Source of the DNA: Melampsora larici-populina 98AG31
Taxonomy: Eukaryota > Basidiomycota > Pucciniomycetes > Pucciniales > Melampsoraceae
Reading direction: 5' to 3'
Length of the DNA stretch: 59,871 bases
Assembly (NCBI RefSeq): GCF_000204055.1
Contig: NW_006768813.1
Span: forward strand, 493,705 to 553,575
Each line of letters begins with the position of its first letter. Positions within the stretch are counted from its first letter, which is position 1. Both the position numbers and the translations under genes were made by a program. The notes under the pieces are model-generated. The model was not told the DNA's origin, ran no database searches, and saw nothing but the letters and a program-made list of their open reading frames with translations. Shown one piece after another: positions 10,083-22,645 of the stretch.

Positions 10083-11357
10083 TTACGCCTTCCTTCCCTT
10101 TACGGGGTTTCCACTTTTATCCCTTCGATCGGGGCTTCGACTTCTGCTTCTGTGCCTAATATATCGGTCACCAGCGTATCGATCTCCAGCGTAACGTCCG
10201 TCACGTTTCCAGTCCTCCCGTCTCCTACCATCGTCATGGCGTCCTTTGTAACCATTTCCTTTCCCCCTTTTTCCGTTTCCCTTGTAATTACTGGTGTACG
10301 CGTGGCGGTTTTCAGTCGTGGGAGTGGTGTAGGTTGAGGTAGAAGTTGCGTTTGATTTTGCTTTGTTAGTTAACGGGCAGATGTTGGCTTTTGGCCTCCC
10401 CGGTGCGTAAGGATTGGTTCTATAGTGCCGCTCATTGTAGCTCTCGGCGGTTGTTTTGGCCTCCACTAACAATTTTTCTTGTAATTCGGTGTAATTTCCA
10501 ATAGATTTGTCGACGGTTTTGCGCATAACCCCTTGACGAACCAGCCTACAATGCCTCAATGCCACCATCCAGCCGAAGTCCTTCCGTAGCTTTTTCACCA
10601 CCGCCACATGGCCTTTGAATCGCTCAGCAATAGGTCCCCAACCGCATGCCACCAGGTGAGAGCAGAACAATTCCATACAATCTCCCCACACCTCGAAGTC
10701 TATCGTGAGTTCTTCCACTGGAGCGTCTCCTCCATATATCCTGGCTTCACCCCACGCTTTCTGATCTTTAATTAACCATTCCTTGTCGAACACGGTGAGT
10801 TGTATGTACGAAGTGAGACCTTTTAGAATAATTGTTAAACCCGGAGATAGGGGCGCTAACGACTCTTTCATTTGTGCGTTTCCACTCCTCAGGATTCGCC
10901 CATTGTGAATCACGTCCCCGTTCTCCATCTCGAGCGTTCCTTTCTTCGAGCTCATGATTGCGTAGGCTTTGTCTGATTCCTCTTTGGAGGACGCTCCTTC
11001 GAACCAGGTTGCTGGATCCAGTAACTCCGTGTTTCTGATGTTTAGGGCGGGAGCTTGGGGGATGGCTTGGTCGACTTGAGTCTGAATCGGCTGTGTCTGA
11101 GTTGGTTGCTGAACAGTGATCTTGTTTGGCACTACCTCTCGCACAAATGCCACCGACGTTCCGTCCGACTTGTTCGAGCGGGTTTCATCCTTGTCCATGA
11201 CGTAAGGATTTGGTTGTTTCGCCTGGCCGCCACCCTTGTTCAACACCTTCAGCAAAGAGGTAGCCTCTGCGTCGTCACCTCGGTCGTACGCCTCCTGGAT
11301 AAGGGTTCCTAGCGCTTCTCTTCGAGGATCTGTTTTAAAGGACACCGCCGCCAGCAT
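10083..11357 (-). CDS. Gag-like protein of DIRS/Ngaro-type element
   Basis: 424 residues from ATG at 11357, preceded immediately by an in-frame TGA that fixes the start. The central part (about residues 150-300) is helical and gag-like (LVACGWGPIAERFKGHVAVV; HCRLVRQGVMRKTV). The C-terminus is strongly basic and RNA-binding in character (repeats of RYAGDRY, then RHRSRSRSPDRR). No CCHC knuckle is present. It precedes the RT gene by 119 bases, as in other DIRS-order elements. The assignment rests on position and composition rather than a diagnostic motif. Confidence 0.6.
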   Translation of the reverse strand: MLAAVSFKTDPRREALGTLIQEAYDRGDDAEATSLLKVLNKGGGQAKQPNPYVMDKDETRSNKSDGTSVAFVREVVPNKITVQQPTQTQPIQTQVDQAIPQAPALNIRNTELLDPATWFEGASSKEESDKAYAIMSSKKGTLEMENGDVIHNGRILRSGNAQMKESLAPLSPGLTIILKGLTSYIQLTVFDKEWLIKDQKAWGEARIYGGDAPVEELTIDFEVWGDCMELFCSHLVACGWGPIAERFKGHVAVVKKLRKDFGWMVALRHCRLVRQGVMRKTVDKSIGNYTELQEKLLVEAKTTAESYNERHYRTNPYAPGRPKANICPLTNKAKSNATSTSTYTTPTTENRHAYTSNYKGNGKRGKGNGYKGRHDDGRRREDWKRDGRYAGDRYAGDRYIRHRSRSRSPDRRDKSGNPVKGRKA

Positions 11358-11423
11358 TCAGTTTCTTGTTCTGATTTTCCTTGGAATTGCTACTACGGTA
11401 GTCTTAGTTATGAACTCCTATTG

Positions 11424-11530
11424 TAAGCCGGGTCTGGCTGGATCTCTATTTTTTGAGCCGGATCAGGCTAGTGGACACCAACTGTAAGCCTGGCCTGGCT
11501 GGGCACCTATTAGAAGCCGGGCCAGGCATA
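11424..11530. repeat. Four copies of an AGCCGG-CCGGCT-like palindrome
   Basis: Imperfect palindromes of the type GCCGGGYCWGGC recur at about 11430, 11457, 11487 and 11514, spaced about 27-30 bases. They lie in the leader just upstream of the gag ATG on the minus strand. They may form RNA hairpins or be protein sites in the element promoter. Confidence 0.6.
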
Positions 11531-11614
11531 AAACGTCCTCCACGTGTACGTATCGTCCCTACTTCAAATCTTTTGGATAAAATAACAAGAAGGTAATTTC
11601 TTTTTTCGTGGTTC

Positions 11615-12301
11615 TCACACGTCACACCTTATATGTTGGCTGACATTGTGTTGATTCCCACGGGTGTCTTTTATTTTATAGATTTGTTTAGGAGCTTGAT
11701 CGCCCGATATGAACAAGCACATGTGAGGTGTTGTGGCTTTGAACCAAGAATGATATAGGAAGAAAGATGTGGAGTATGGAGTTGGAGAATCACGACTGGG
11801 GTGATGAAGGTCTAGAAAAAATGATTTGACAAAGCTCGGATTATGGGGGCGGAATTTGGATTGTGGGAGTGAAACAATTACGTGTAAATAAAGGATTAAA
11901 CAGTTTAACCGCTTACCTATCTGGTGTGTTGACTGCACACTATTAGTTCCTCCATCGCTTCCACTTCCACCTCCCTCCTCCTCACTGATTCCTTTCCATT
12001 CCTCTTCTCCTTGGTTTTCTTGAAGTTCCTCTTGTTGATTTTCTTGAAATTCCTTTTGCTGAGTCTCTTTCGATCTTCTGACCTCTCTGGTCTTCCGTAA
12101 GCCTTTTGGTCTCTCTGGGCGTTTTTTCCTAAGGTTTGTCGGAGTCCTATGTGACGTGTTGCTCCTTGGTCTGCCTCCTGTTCCTCTCCTCGGTGTTATC
12201 AGACGGTTTCCTGGTCTTATCCCCGTAGCTGCTGCTTGAGCTCGAGTTAGAACTGCGTTCAAATTTCCTTCAGTCTGATTTATTTGTCCTAGGAATGACA
12301 T
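11615..12301 (-). CDS. Hypothetical charged protein, intron-containing
   Basis: ATG at 12301 (MSFLGQINQTEGN) opens about 128 codons to a donor GTAAGC at 11916. The frame continues open into the probable intron to 11615. The product has an alanine-rich LTRAQAAATG segment, a TPRRGTGGRPRS basic patch, and glutamine/glutamate repeats of the form EFQENQQEELQENQ. I do not recognise the family. It resembles the N-terminal part of a retroelement gag and could be a 5' exon belonging to the DIRS-type element, or a separate gene. No downstream acceptor could be fixed. Confidence 0.35.
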   Translation of the reverse strand: MSFLGQINQTEGNLNAVLTRAQAAATGIRPGNRLITPRRGTGGRPRSNTSHRTPTNLRKKRPERPKGLRKTREVRRSKETQQKEFQENQQEELQENQGEEEWKGISEEEGGGSGSDGGTNSVQSTHQIGKRLNCLILYLHVIVSLPQSKFRPHNPSFVKSFFLDLHHPSRDSPTPYSTSFFLYHSWFKATTPHMCLFISGDQAPKQIYKIKDTRGNQHNVSQHIRCDV

Positions 12302-13123
12302 TGTGTTATTCTTGTGAACTTGTTTTCTCAAACTTTATTGATCTTGTATTATTGAACTTAATTTATCTTTGACGTGCTAAGTTTCTTGATCCGTTTTCTT
12401 TCTTGAATTTGAAATTAAGATTAATTCGATAATTAATAAGAGAAACTTGAGACGGATTGAAGACTTTAAGTTTTGAGAGGAACTGTCGAAGGTGCGAAGG
12501 TGCGTCAAAACTGTAAGAGGGAATTGAACTTGGATAATTTCTCTTCCAGATTGTCGCTCTTCGAGCGTGACATGTGTATCCCACCTGTCACGATTCAGTT
12601 CACAACCCGTGGACACATCCACCAAAGCGTGCCTTAATTGGTGTAATCAATCCGATCAAATGGAGTGGTCAAGGGAAACAGCTGAGGAGAAGGAGGCACA
12701 ATTAAAGTTTGGTACTTAGCCTTTAGGTGTACCACACCACTTGTTAAGGCCTTAGGACCACCTGTTAAGGCCTTAGGGGTTTAATCCAGTTTCGCCGAGA
12801 AACTGGGTTGTGCCTTTAGTGTTATGATAGCGGAAATCTTTTGAGGGTGAATCAAGATCCTTGGGGAAATCATTTTGAATTGTGTTGAATAATAACACAG
12901 TCTCCCATGTGTCTTGAGGGGTGCAATAATTATATATTTGTCTTGAAAAACCATATCACACTTTTCCATCTAACTTGAATTCAACACAATGGTCGGGTTT
13001 GAGGACTGAGACTGAAACATACTCAGAGACTCTCAATGCTGACTTGGGTGCTACATATGGATGTAAGATTTTAGCATCAGGCGTATGTGGAAGATTTTGA
13101 TGATCTCTAGCCTTGGGTAACTT
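12302..13123. other. No gene recognised; small TTAAGGCCTTAGG repeat
   Basis: AT-rich. At 12741-12781 the palindromic phrase GTTAAGGCCTTAGG occurs twice in tandem. The rest shows no coding or structural signal. No CACTA terminus was found here for the Tnp2 pseudogene to the right. Confidence 0.4.
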
Positions 13124-15667
13124 TTATTGGACGTGAGAAAGAAGGGCTTTGTAGTCCTCGTCTTTCAGCTCGATCCTCTTTGCTTTGAGGTGTGCCAGTT
13201 TATGGTGGTTCATTTGCATGTTGTCATTCAGGGAGACTTCTTTGGTGATAGGATGATCTGACATCAGTCTTTGCAACTGACAAAACCTTTGCATCATTGT
13301 TTTATCCATCTCACCTGTAAAATTGAAATAGAAAAAAATGTGTAAGTCATTTTGCCAGCGCATCACAAGAGGATGAACCAACTCACTTAGATGCATATTA
13401 GTATGGACATTTTTCAGTACCCCAACCAAGCGTTCTCCTGAAAATTCAGCCACTTGCCCAAGAGGACCCCACCGTTGGATCATGTCTGGTATGTGAAGTG
13501 CGGAGTGATGATTTGGCTTTGTGACAAGGCCTTGAAAAATTTTCTTTGAAAAAAGGTGGTATTTTCTATCATTGATTTCAAAGTTCTGTGCATCACGTTC
13601 TGAGACACTCTTTGCACATACAATGTTGGGGCATTGCGTCAAGTAAGCTATGTTGAAAACAATGCTTCACATGTTTGAGTCGGCTGGAAGGTCCTCTACG
13701 TCTGTCACATATAGCTCAAGGATAATTAAGGGAATCACGTATGCAAACAGGCTGTGCAATTGGGCAGCCTTCAATTTCCCATGTTTGGTTTCACCGAGGT
13801 TGAGTGGAAGGCAAGTGATTCCAGATGGAAGGACGACATCCTTCAGCCGCTTTTGGAAAAGATGAATGTCGGATAATGATAGAAGCCCCCCCTTCAATCC
13901 AGCGTTAAGTTCTACATCATTTTCCTCATCATCATCACCCATTTCCTCATTTCTATCAAAGACATTCCCACTACCCTCTTCATACATCACTTGTTTTCTA
14001 GGTGGACCAGTGCTTTTGCACCCTTTATCTCTCTTTGGTCTCTTCATGTTGGCCTTTTGAGATGTATTATAGATGACAAACCCCCATCTGAAGCGGAAGT
14101 GTTGATGTTAGACTGTTTCAAGCCAATTGTGCATCACACCATGAAGAGGGAGGTCTTGCACTGGATCTCTATAAGTACGCCTGGTCAGCTCCGACCAGCG
14201 AATCCCAGTTTCAGAAAAGATTTTCTCCTTGTTGCTGACCGTGATACTAGCTTTTGAACAAAATGATGCTTTGACAACTTCTTCCTTCAGCCTCTTGTTT
14301 GAAATGATCATCCGCCCAATGTCCACCTTCGTTGCCCAGCACCATGGGCAGTATAGCTTTGCTGAATGTGAGGCAAATCCTCCAACCTTGTGCATCCCAA
14401 CTGAATCCCACAACACTGTCAGTAGTTTCACCCAAACCAATCTCCCTTCAGGATACTTGTGTGTTGGGATATTGATACCATGTTCCAGAACCAGCAGCTC
14501 ATCAACAAAGCCTTGGAGTATATGTGATATAGTGTCTGTGTCAGGTGCATTTGGTCCAGGTGTGATGCCAGCCATGCAGGTATCTCAAGTCAAGTTACAC
14601 AGAGAAGGCCTCAGGTTGAGACAATTGAAGGCCATGACGCCCATGCACTGTTGACTCCCAGCAGTCTTGTTACCGCGTGGATTGAACCAATCAATAAGAA
14701 AGGAGAGAAGTAGATTTACTGGAGGTGGGGAAGTATTTGTAGAACCTGATAGATCTGATGGAATTGGATCAGATGGCCAGGTTACGTCTTTCCAAGCTGC
14801 TGATTGTTGTATGTCTGAGATCTTGGAATTTGATGAGCTTTCAAGTTCCTTCAACCAATTGGCAATACTGTCCTCAATCAATGGTTGGCTGATGAACCAC
14901 ACAAGCCAGGATCCTAGCCTCTGTGTGACAAAGACATTCTGTGGGATTCCAATGTTTATGGGTGGTACTGTAAGAAAGTGACTTGGCTTGTGACTTTGAC
15001 TTTCTCCGGTGTTACAGAGTGATATATACATTGGTTTTACTGTGAAAAGATCCTTGCTGCACACTCGAGCATTTGGTGATTTTGTATAAGTGCAAACTTG
15101 AGGTGCCTTGGCAGGTGTATACAAAGTGAAACAAACAGGACAACAAATCTGTTCATGTAATTCTGGTATGACTGCTAAGTGTTTAAGTGTTGTGCAAATG
15201 TCTTTAGGAACTTGATTGTAGTTGTCTTGTTTGGCTTCTTTGGCTTTATGCTGGACAACGGTTGCTATATGAAGTATAAATTTGCAAGCCTTCTGACAAT
15301 TCAGAAAGCTGACCGTAGAATAAATGGAGCCAAGCAAGGAAAACACAGATAAGGGTAATGACTAAAGTCCCAAAGAAAATCAGAAGAGATCAGCAGGGTA
15401 TTGAGGAATGCTTGACTAATACATGACTTGCCAGAAGTTGATGAGTGAGCATTATTCTCCGGTTCAGATGTGGAGACATCCTCTTGTTGATTTATTTCCT
15501 TTGTTTGTAAGGGTGTTAAAGGTGGATCAAAAGTGAGACAAGGATGTTGAATTTCATTTTGGTGGTGCTTCAATTGAGTCCTCTGTGATTGAAACAGGCC
15601 TTGAATTATTTGTCCATCCTCACCCGTACAAGTTTGAGTCACACCTTTTGAGCAGGTGCAAATGCAT
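13124..15667 (-). pseudogene. CACTA/EnSpm-type Tnp2 transposase pseudogene
   Basis: The N-terminal exon (about 15667-15420) has a C-I-C-T-C zinc-like motif. After an intron one reading frame runs 15346-13124. Its domains match fungal Tnp2 transposases: CCPVCFTLY and CTYTK cysteines, GVMAFNCLNL, CMAGITPGPNAPDTDTISH, VGGFASHSAKLYCPWC, and GIRWSELTRRTYRDPV ending in HGVMHNWLE. A DUF4218-like end follows (NHHSALHIPDMIQRWGPLG, EFSGERLVGVL). Three stops interrupt the frame: TGA at 14587-14585, TAA at 14110-14108 and TGA at 13669-13667. All are explicable as CGA or CAA changed by C-to-T. A 72-bp intron is predicted at 13386-13315. A functional copy would cut and paste CACTA-ended DNA. Confidence 0.85.
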
Positions 15668-17776
15668 ACTGATTGGATCAGGAGATTTGTCAGTGATCAG
15701 ACTCAATATCAATGAATATGGTATTAGTACCTACACATGTGATCTCCCATTTGATGGTGAACTAAGTTGATCAAGCAACTGGGGTTACAGAACGATTTGC
15801 TGACACGTTCAAAAAGTTGGAGTGCAAAAGTTCAAGAGTGGTGCGCTATCAGGGTTGCTGTTCCTGGGGTGTTTAAGTAATTTGATTAAGCAATGACACG
15901 GAGAAGAACTGGAGTGTTGTGAGCGGGGTATTCTCTAAGAGATTGATTGTGGAGTACTGACATGCAAAGGGGTTCTTGTTGCTTATACGTATCAGTTCAC
16001 TAGCTAATGGAAAATATCTAATGCCAACACAGCCAGAAAGTACGTAGGTACAATGGGAAAGATTTGTGTGATAAGAGTTAAGCGTAATTGATAGGAAAAT
16101 TAGAGGGGTTTAGAAAAAGCGAGTGAGTCTGGAGTCAAATTGAATGAAGTTGAAACTATTGAACAAAACAATGAGGGATCCAACAGCAACACACTTGTGT
16201 GGAATGCCGTATCCGTTGAATAAGTGTTTAGAAGAAACCTCAATAAATTATTTGCACCTATCAAAAGAACAACAACCATCCCAAATACTCTTGTCATCCA
16301 AGCATGGACTCCTTGACAGCAAAAACATGACCTCGATGCCCTGATCTTTGACCCTTTAAGTGTAATCAGTGCATTTTGATGGCAAACCCTACCAAAATAG
16401 TTGATATGCCAACAGGAGCCAGAATCTTTGGTACACAAGGGTACACAGTAGCACGGGATGATTTATTATAAGCTTGAAAATGAACAAGAGTGCCAAGTGT
16501 CTAAGAGACATATACAAATGATCAATTTTTGCTGATATCACTAGAATAGTCGATCCCTAAACCTCAAAACTTGTTGTATCAACCAGACAGATGAAGCCCT
16601 GGAACATTCTGATTATGATATTGTCAACTTTATTGGAACAATACACGCATGCTAAGCCGGCCTTTTGTTTTGCCTTATTTTCAAGTTTTGGAACACTCAG
16701 CCTCTTATTGCAAGCAATCCATGTATATATTTTTGGAAAGAAAGGATGCTTATTTGTTCTTTTGCAAAGAATTGATCAACATTTACCCCTTGACTTCTGT
16801 CTGCATGCGTTTTGGACAAATTAAGTTAGGGGAAACACATCGTGCAGACCAAGAGCTCTTGAGTTTGGGACGGGAAATCCACCTTGAATAGGGCAGCAAA
16901 CTGTAGCACAGACATACGGCAAACAAACAACAATATAACCCACATTCAAATTCACCAAAAAGAAAAAGAAAAAAGAAAGATACCAACACTACAAAAAATT
17001 TAATGTATTCTGTACGGATTTCAAAAATGATGTTAATACAAAAATGTAGATCACAGATTACTTAATTAATTTTATTACACAAACAATGCGAGTAGAGATG
17101 GCCAAAAATACGTTTTTAAAGTGAGAAACGTACTGGTAAAGCATATGGGGAACAAAGATCCTGGCAGCTTACTCGGATTGCAAAGGATCAATGGTAGTTT
17201 TGACAACTAGATCAGATCATGTGAATATTCCACATGTTTTGAAGTTGGTACATGTATTAACATAGTGGAATCTGTGAAAGGGGGAGGGAAACCTGGCAAA
17301 GACGACAGGAAAGGTTTGCTACTCTAAGACAATGTGCAACAAAATGGCAAATCGACAGGTTCCCCCAATGGACCACAGTCGTGCCTACACTCCAGATTGG
17401 GTACCTTGTAGCCTGATGTGCTCATTTCCCCCGTTCTCCAGATTGTTAGGAAAATTACACCTACATTATTTTCAATATCAAAACCTCTTTCTACCTTTCT
17501 AAGCTAGACAATTCAATTTCAGTGACTATTTCATTCAATACGCTCGTCATAATTAGTTGTTACTAGCACAATTGGGCGGCGGGCGCCGCACTGACATTTT
17601 TTCTTACAACCTGAAGAATGATTGTGGGGTGTTTTTGTAGATATTTTTAGGAATTGGTGCACTCCCAGTCGCACCTGAACTTTGACACATCTGTTTTGTG
17701 CTTTTTGTGACAAACCTTAAAATGCTGAATGACTGCATGGTGAACATTGTGTAAATTATAATTTATAGTGTATCCT
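15668..17776. other. No gene recognised
   Basis: Over 2 kb without a credible gene. The short hydrophobic ORFs (16100-16438, 16591-16824) have no motif and no good splice context. The upstream exon and right terminus of the Tnp2 element should lie here, but no TAGTG end with a matching partner was found. Confidence 0.4.
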
Positions 17777-17816
17777 GCCCCAAGCCTAACCCCTAACCCC
17801 AAAACCTAACCCTAAC
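17777..17816. repeat. Interstitial telomere-like repeat
   Basis: A run of CCTAACCC and CCCTAAC variants (about five imperfect copies) matches the CCCTAA/TTAGGG telomere unit used by most fungi. It is too short and too internal to be a chromosome end; it may mark a repaired break. A smaller copy (CCAAACCCTAACCCTAG) is at 44647. Confidence 0.6.
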
Positions 17817-17849
17817 AGTTCCTAACAAATTTTTTCTTCTTCAGTCTCA

Positions 17850-20800
17850 TCAGAGATTTAAGGTTTTTATCTTTATTATTTTTCCTTGTGTGCAACAATT
17901 ATAAATTGCCAATCAATGATCCAAAATGATAGTCATACAATGTGGGTGTGGTTTCTTGGGCTATGCAGATGAATGCAGTGAAGTTCCTACTGATGATACA
18001 CCAAGTCTTGGCAATGAACTTGTCAGACCAACCTGTCTTACTTACCTCAGGTGATGATTGTATTCCCTTTTTTGCCATTTGCCTTTCATTTTGTCTAAAG
18101 ATTTGAATTTCAACAATCCATTTCAAAAGTCATTTTCTTGATCAATCTGCACCAACAAAGATGCCTTGGATCTTCATATGCAAGCATATCCGAGGTATCC
18201 TTGGATGGCAATACCCTTGGATGCCTTGTCCGAGTAATTGATCTGAGTCTTCTTTTGGGGCTAAGAGAAGCCTCAGGACATCTCCTCAGACCCAGAGTCT
18301 AAGCTTACATGTGTCCCAAGATGCCTCCAATTTTTGGATTCAAGTTATGTTTGATGGCTGTGGACCTGGTGATGTATGAAGTCATAAATTGCACATGGAT
18401 GCCAAGCATGTATCCTGAGTTGATCTTCACTTGGTTATCTACTTTTTCAAACTCATCCTTTTAGAGCAGGTTTTTCATTCAGAAATCATTTGTCTTGAAT
18501 CTAAATCAATCATTCCTTGTGATACAATCAAACTGATTACAAAGATCTATCAATAGCTGATGGTTGCGTAGATGTTTTGAACCATTTCTTTCAAATGTTT
18601 TGACTTGGGTCTGACTGTTTAGATTTCTTGATCTACTGTACAAAGATATCAAGATTCAATTTTGTTCTTTACAATGTGAAGCTTTGCTGAGAAATGGTCA
18701 ATTGTCACAGCAGATAGAATATTTGTAAAATTTATCACATAAAGATAGTGAAAGGATGCCAAGAATGATCATGACAAAAGTGCCTTTGTAGCAAATGAAT
18801 TTGAGTAGGGTGATTGGAATTCCACTACAGCATCTCGGATTTGCTGCAAGATATATCAAAATCAGTGAAGTTTTGCAAATTATCAAACTTGGATAAAGTG
18901 GTGAAGTTTAAAAACTGAAATTTGGATAGCTTGACACAATTTATACATTGAGATAAAGTAGTTCCAGTATGTATTAACATTGAGTCTCTCAAGATATTGG
19001 TGATTGGAATCAAATCAAATGCTTGATATCTTCATATTATTACAACTGAAATCTTGATCAAACTTTATGATAAAATGAATTGTGTTTACTGATACTAAAA
19101 TCTGGAAAAATAGTATCCTGCTCAAAAACTCTAATCAGAGACACAAAGGCTCCAATTTGAAGTAACAGCAATCAGGTGAAGCTATGTCTTCCTGTCTGAA
19201 ATTGACATAGGTATAAATGATCCAGTTCCCACAACAGGTTCCTGAGCATGGATTAGCAAAGCTCTTGTACATTGTCTCAAAGTAGCCTCAAACTCAAAGC
19301 CACATCTTCATTGTGATCCTCATAATGTCTCCTTGCATCACCTGAGAAGGAACTCTGAAACCCATTCAGATCCAAATTTCTCCATGTTGGATTCCTTAAT
19401 GAATTCATTAAGACATGATCAAGTCTAGGTAGAATATTAGCCACTTGGATTTTAATGATGTATTGGTGTATGAAGCACAAATCAGTTTAAATATCTTGTA
19501 CCATTGGATTAAGTAAAATTGAAAATTTCAATAGTTCATATTGGTTGGGGAAATATGGATTAATTGGGTTGGGTTGGTCTTGGTCCATGAGATCACTATC
19601 CATTGTTAACCAACTGTTGACTATTTTGACTAATTCACATATGATCTTGGATTTGAGGTCTTTTGTAGATGTGCTCACATGACAATATTAGATACAAAAT
19701 GTGAGAATCCAGATTAATGAAACAAGTTCAGCCACTGTAAGGTCCCATAGATTCACAAAAAAAGATGAATCTCAAAGCTTAAAAAACTTCTTCCTCATCA
19801 AAACGTACAAAGAACTGTCTGAACAATTTTTACTCATTTTTCACAAACCTGACACAGAGAGTGACAACCAGTAACAGTGCATTTAATCAAATCTTCAAGT
19901 TGATGGCTTGAGATTGAGATCCTTTCAGTTTGTGATTTAACTTATGTGTTCAATAAGTGGTTTTATTGAAAAATATTTCTGATGATATCAATAGTTTCTT
20001 TTCAATATTTGAATAAAATTCAATTGATTAAGTGATATCAAGTTTTATTGGATTAGGTTGAGGTGGTTGAGGGCAATGGGCAATAGGCGATAGGCAATAT
20101 GTGGTGAAGAGAGGAATTGGTTTTGATTGGAATGTTTTGAATGAATGTCAATCTGCAGATGATGATATCAGTCATATTGATCTGGGCTTTTGACCGTCAT
20201 GAAGATTGATCTGGAGCAATACAGAAAAGTTGAAATTGAGGGAGTCGGAAATGTGTTCAAAATGTCAGTGTCATTGCGATGGCCACAGTTTTACCAAACT
20301 GACATGGTGATTGGGTCCAATTGTCTTTTTCTGATAGTATATAGACAGGAAAAGAAAGATTGATCATCACTACAATGTTCTGATACTTTACCTTCAGTGG
20401 TACCTTTTTCTGTTTCTGGATCTTCCTTTTGTAGTTGAACTTGTTTACGTTCTTGACGTCTTGCTTGGTTCTTCTTGGGTTTAAATTCAAATCAAGCTTT
20501 TAGTTGATCTCGTTGAATTTTGAGTTTGATTCGTTCTTTCTCTTGTATATGTACGCGTGTACAAGTATTCATAGAGGTAAGAAATTTGGCTTGGAAACAG
20601 ATGTTGATGATCGTGCACATGCCTTCAATTCACCTTCATCCTGCTGTCATAACCAGTAATATATATCTTCTTGAGTAAATCTAATGTGCTACAAAGTTAG
20701 ATTGAGTTTGGGTCAGATTGAGGCCAGTCGAGTGCATTTGTGTTTGGCTTTGACTTGAATGAGCTCAAAATTCTAATCTCGATTGGGTTGTATGATATGG

Positions 20801-22645
20801 TCTAAGTGTTTGTGAGACCAATTCAAGAGAGGTCAGTGATGCAATCAGATTGGATTCAATCATTTCAAGAGAGTACTTACTTCCAATTGCTGTTGATGCG
20901 ACATCAATTTGGGTGGAATAGGATTGATCGCTAGCCTCAAGATTGGCACATAGTTCTGTTGATTCGATTTGGAATCAGGATTCATTGTTCATAAGATCTT
21001 TTGATTCCAACTTTTGAACGCTTGAATGGTACAAGTTGTGAACTTCCATTCAATATTCTTCACTGGTTGTTTTAGTCGGCTCTTGATACTTTATAAATTT
21101 TGCAATTTATTCAGATTTGCTTGATTGATAAATGAATTTAAATTTGTATCGAACCTTTAATTTCTAATAAAAAAGTGTTGGAAAGATGGCAAAAATAGTC
21201 TAACCGAGTTGTGTGTAGTTAGATGAGATCAAGACTGTTGTTGTCTGTTGTTGTCGTTTCATTGTGATCATTGTTATTAATGATTTTTGATTGATTTGAA
21301 TCAAGGGTTTCTTAAATTGATGGATGGGTATTTAGAATGAAAAAAGTGTCAGAAGAAAACAATACATCGTTTGCAAAGGATGAAACAATGGTCAAGACAT
21401 CAATGAGTTAAGATTTAATTCATTAACAGCAGGTTCGATGTGGAGGTTTCCATTAATCCCAATTTCTAGCACAAACCAAAAAAGAAAAGCATATTTATTA
21501 TTATAAAGATAGACAATGATATAGAGAATTTGTGAAATATTTGGTTCATTTTGATGATCTTCATTGTTTAGAATCTTGGTCCGAGATTAGATTATTACTT
21601 TTTTTCTTGATTTGAATCAACTCAACTTTGATTGCCATGTTGACTTAAAACAAAAGCTGAAGTGTTGTTTGATAAGCCTGGATCGTATCTTTTGGGCTTC
21701 AAAGTACAATAAGGTGATAGCTTGGCTAAAATGAGTCAGATTTTGGGTAGCAGATCCACATTCAGGCCTCAGGTTTGTAATGCTAAAACTAAATTCAAAA
21801 AGAGAGATGAACTAACAGTTGTTTGATATCTTGATCTACCAGTCGTCCTTCCAAATTGAATCAATGAAATAAAAACCAACTGTATAAATCGAGGTTCAAG
21901 TTGATATGATGTTCCTCTCTATTGTTTTTGTCTGAATCATTGTGAATCACATGAGTCAAGAGATATGACTCACCAATGAGTAGTGCAATAATTGCTACTG
22001 TGATACTAATCACATCATTTGTATGGCCAACTGCTGGGGTTATTCCACCTGATTCCAATAAAAGTAAAGTGAGATGATATTTACATTGGTGAGCCAAGAA
22101 CTTCAAAATTGATTCCTTTGCATCCAGTTTGGATCGGTTAGGTCCTTGAATGGCTCGAATAGCTGGAGAAGATTGAGAAGTAGGACCAGAAAATGACAAG
22201 TATTCATTGATCTCATAACTTCTTTGACTGAGTGAGTTGAATATTGGGGATGAAGAATTTCAAAATTGGATCATTACTTTGTAATCCTATATTGAGATCT
22301 AAAATAATCTGAGAGTGCAGTTAAGAAACAAAGTTGAGGTTTCGTATGACCAATTTGGAGAGAAGCTACACGTGCTAAAGTGAGACCTCAAATAATGTGA
22401 AATTGAGGGGAAACGTTGAAATGCAGCCAAGTAGGTGAGATCTTGTGAGTTGAGGGTTGAAGTTGGTTTAAAAGGATTTGAGCAATCAAGATTTTGTCAG
22501 ATGATAGTTTCGTTTGATCGATAGAGACTGAATATGTTCTGAATTGGATTGGTTGGTTGGGATGTCGACTGGAAGGTGAATGAAGGAGCACTTGATCATT
22601 TTTGCAAACTCCAAGCTGAGCCAAAGTCTTGTCTTTGTCATTGTT
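17850..22645. other. Decayed region without a recognisable gene
   Basis: AT-rich, with scattered minus-strand segments that read like relics of protein-coding exons: 19678-19487 (DLKSKIICELVKIVNSWL), 19480-19277, 20490-20257 (lysine/glutamine-rich), 22199-21861 (SKLDAKESILKFLAHQCKYH) and about 22380-22290 (GLTLARVASLQIGHTKPQL). All are broken by stops within 60-110 codons. Together they suggest one or two long-dead minus-strand genes; I could not assign a family. Confidence 0.35.

Larger units (their letters stand above)
6282..11530 (-). mobile_element. DIRS/Ngaro-type tyrosine-recombinase retrotransposon
   Basis: Three minus-strand ORFs lie in the order gag-like (11357-10083), reverse transcriptase-RNase H (9963-8068) and tyrosine recombinase (7784-6708). 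This is the order of Ngaro-like DIRS-order elements, which integrate as circles through a tyrosine recombinase instead of a DDE integrase. No methyltransferase domain was seen, which favours Ngaro over DIRS1. The outer limits given are approximate: I could not identify the split direct repeats or inverted termini expected for the order. A 10-bp-stem hairpin (6282-6313) lies near the 3' end and a palindrome cluster (11424-11530) in the 5' leader. Confidence 0.75.

Noticed and set aside
16987..17770. CACTA-type element: CACTACAAAAAATTTAATG at 16987 and ATTTATAGTG ending at 17770
   Set aside because: Beyond the first nine bases the termini match poorly and the flanks (CAA and TAT) do not form a 3-bp duplication.
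17777..17816. Chromosome end
   Set aside because: Only about five imperfect CCCTAA-like units, with unrelated unique sequence on both sides.
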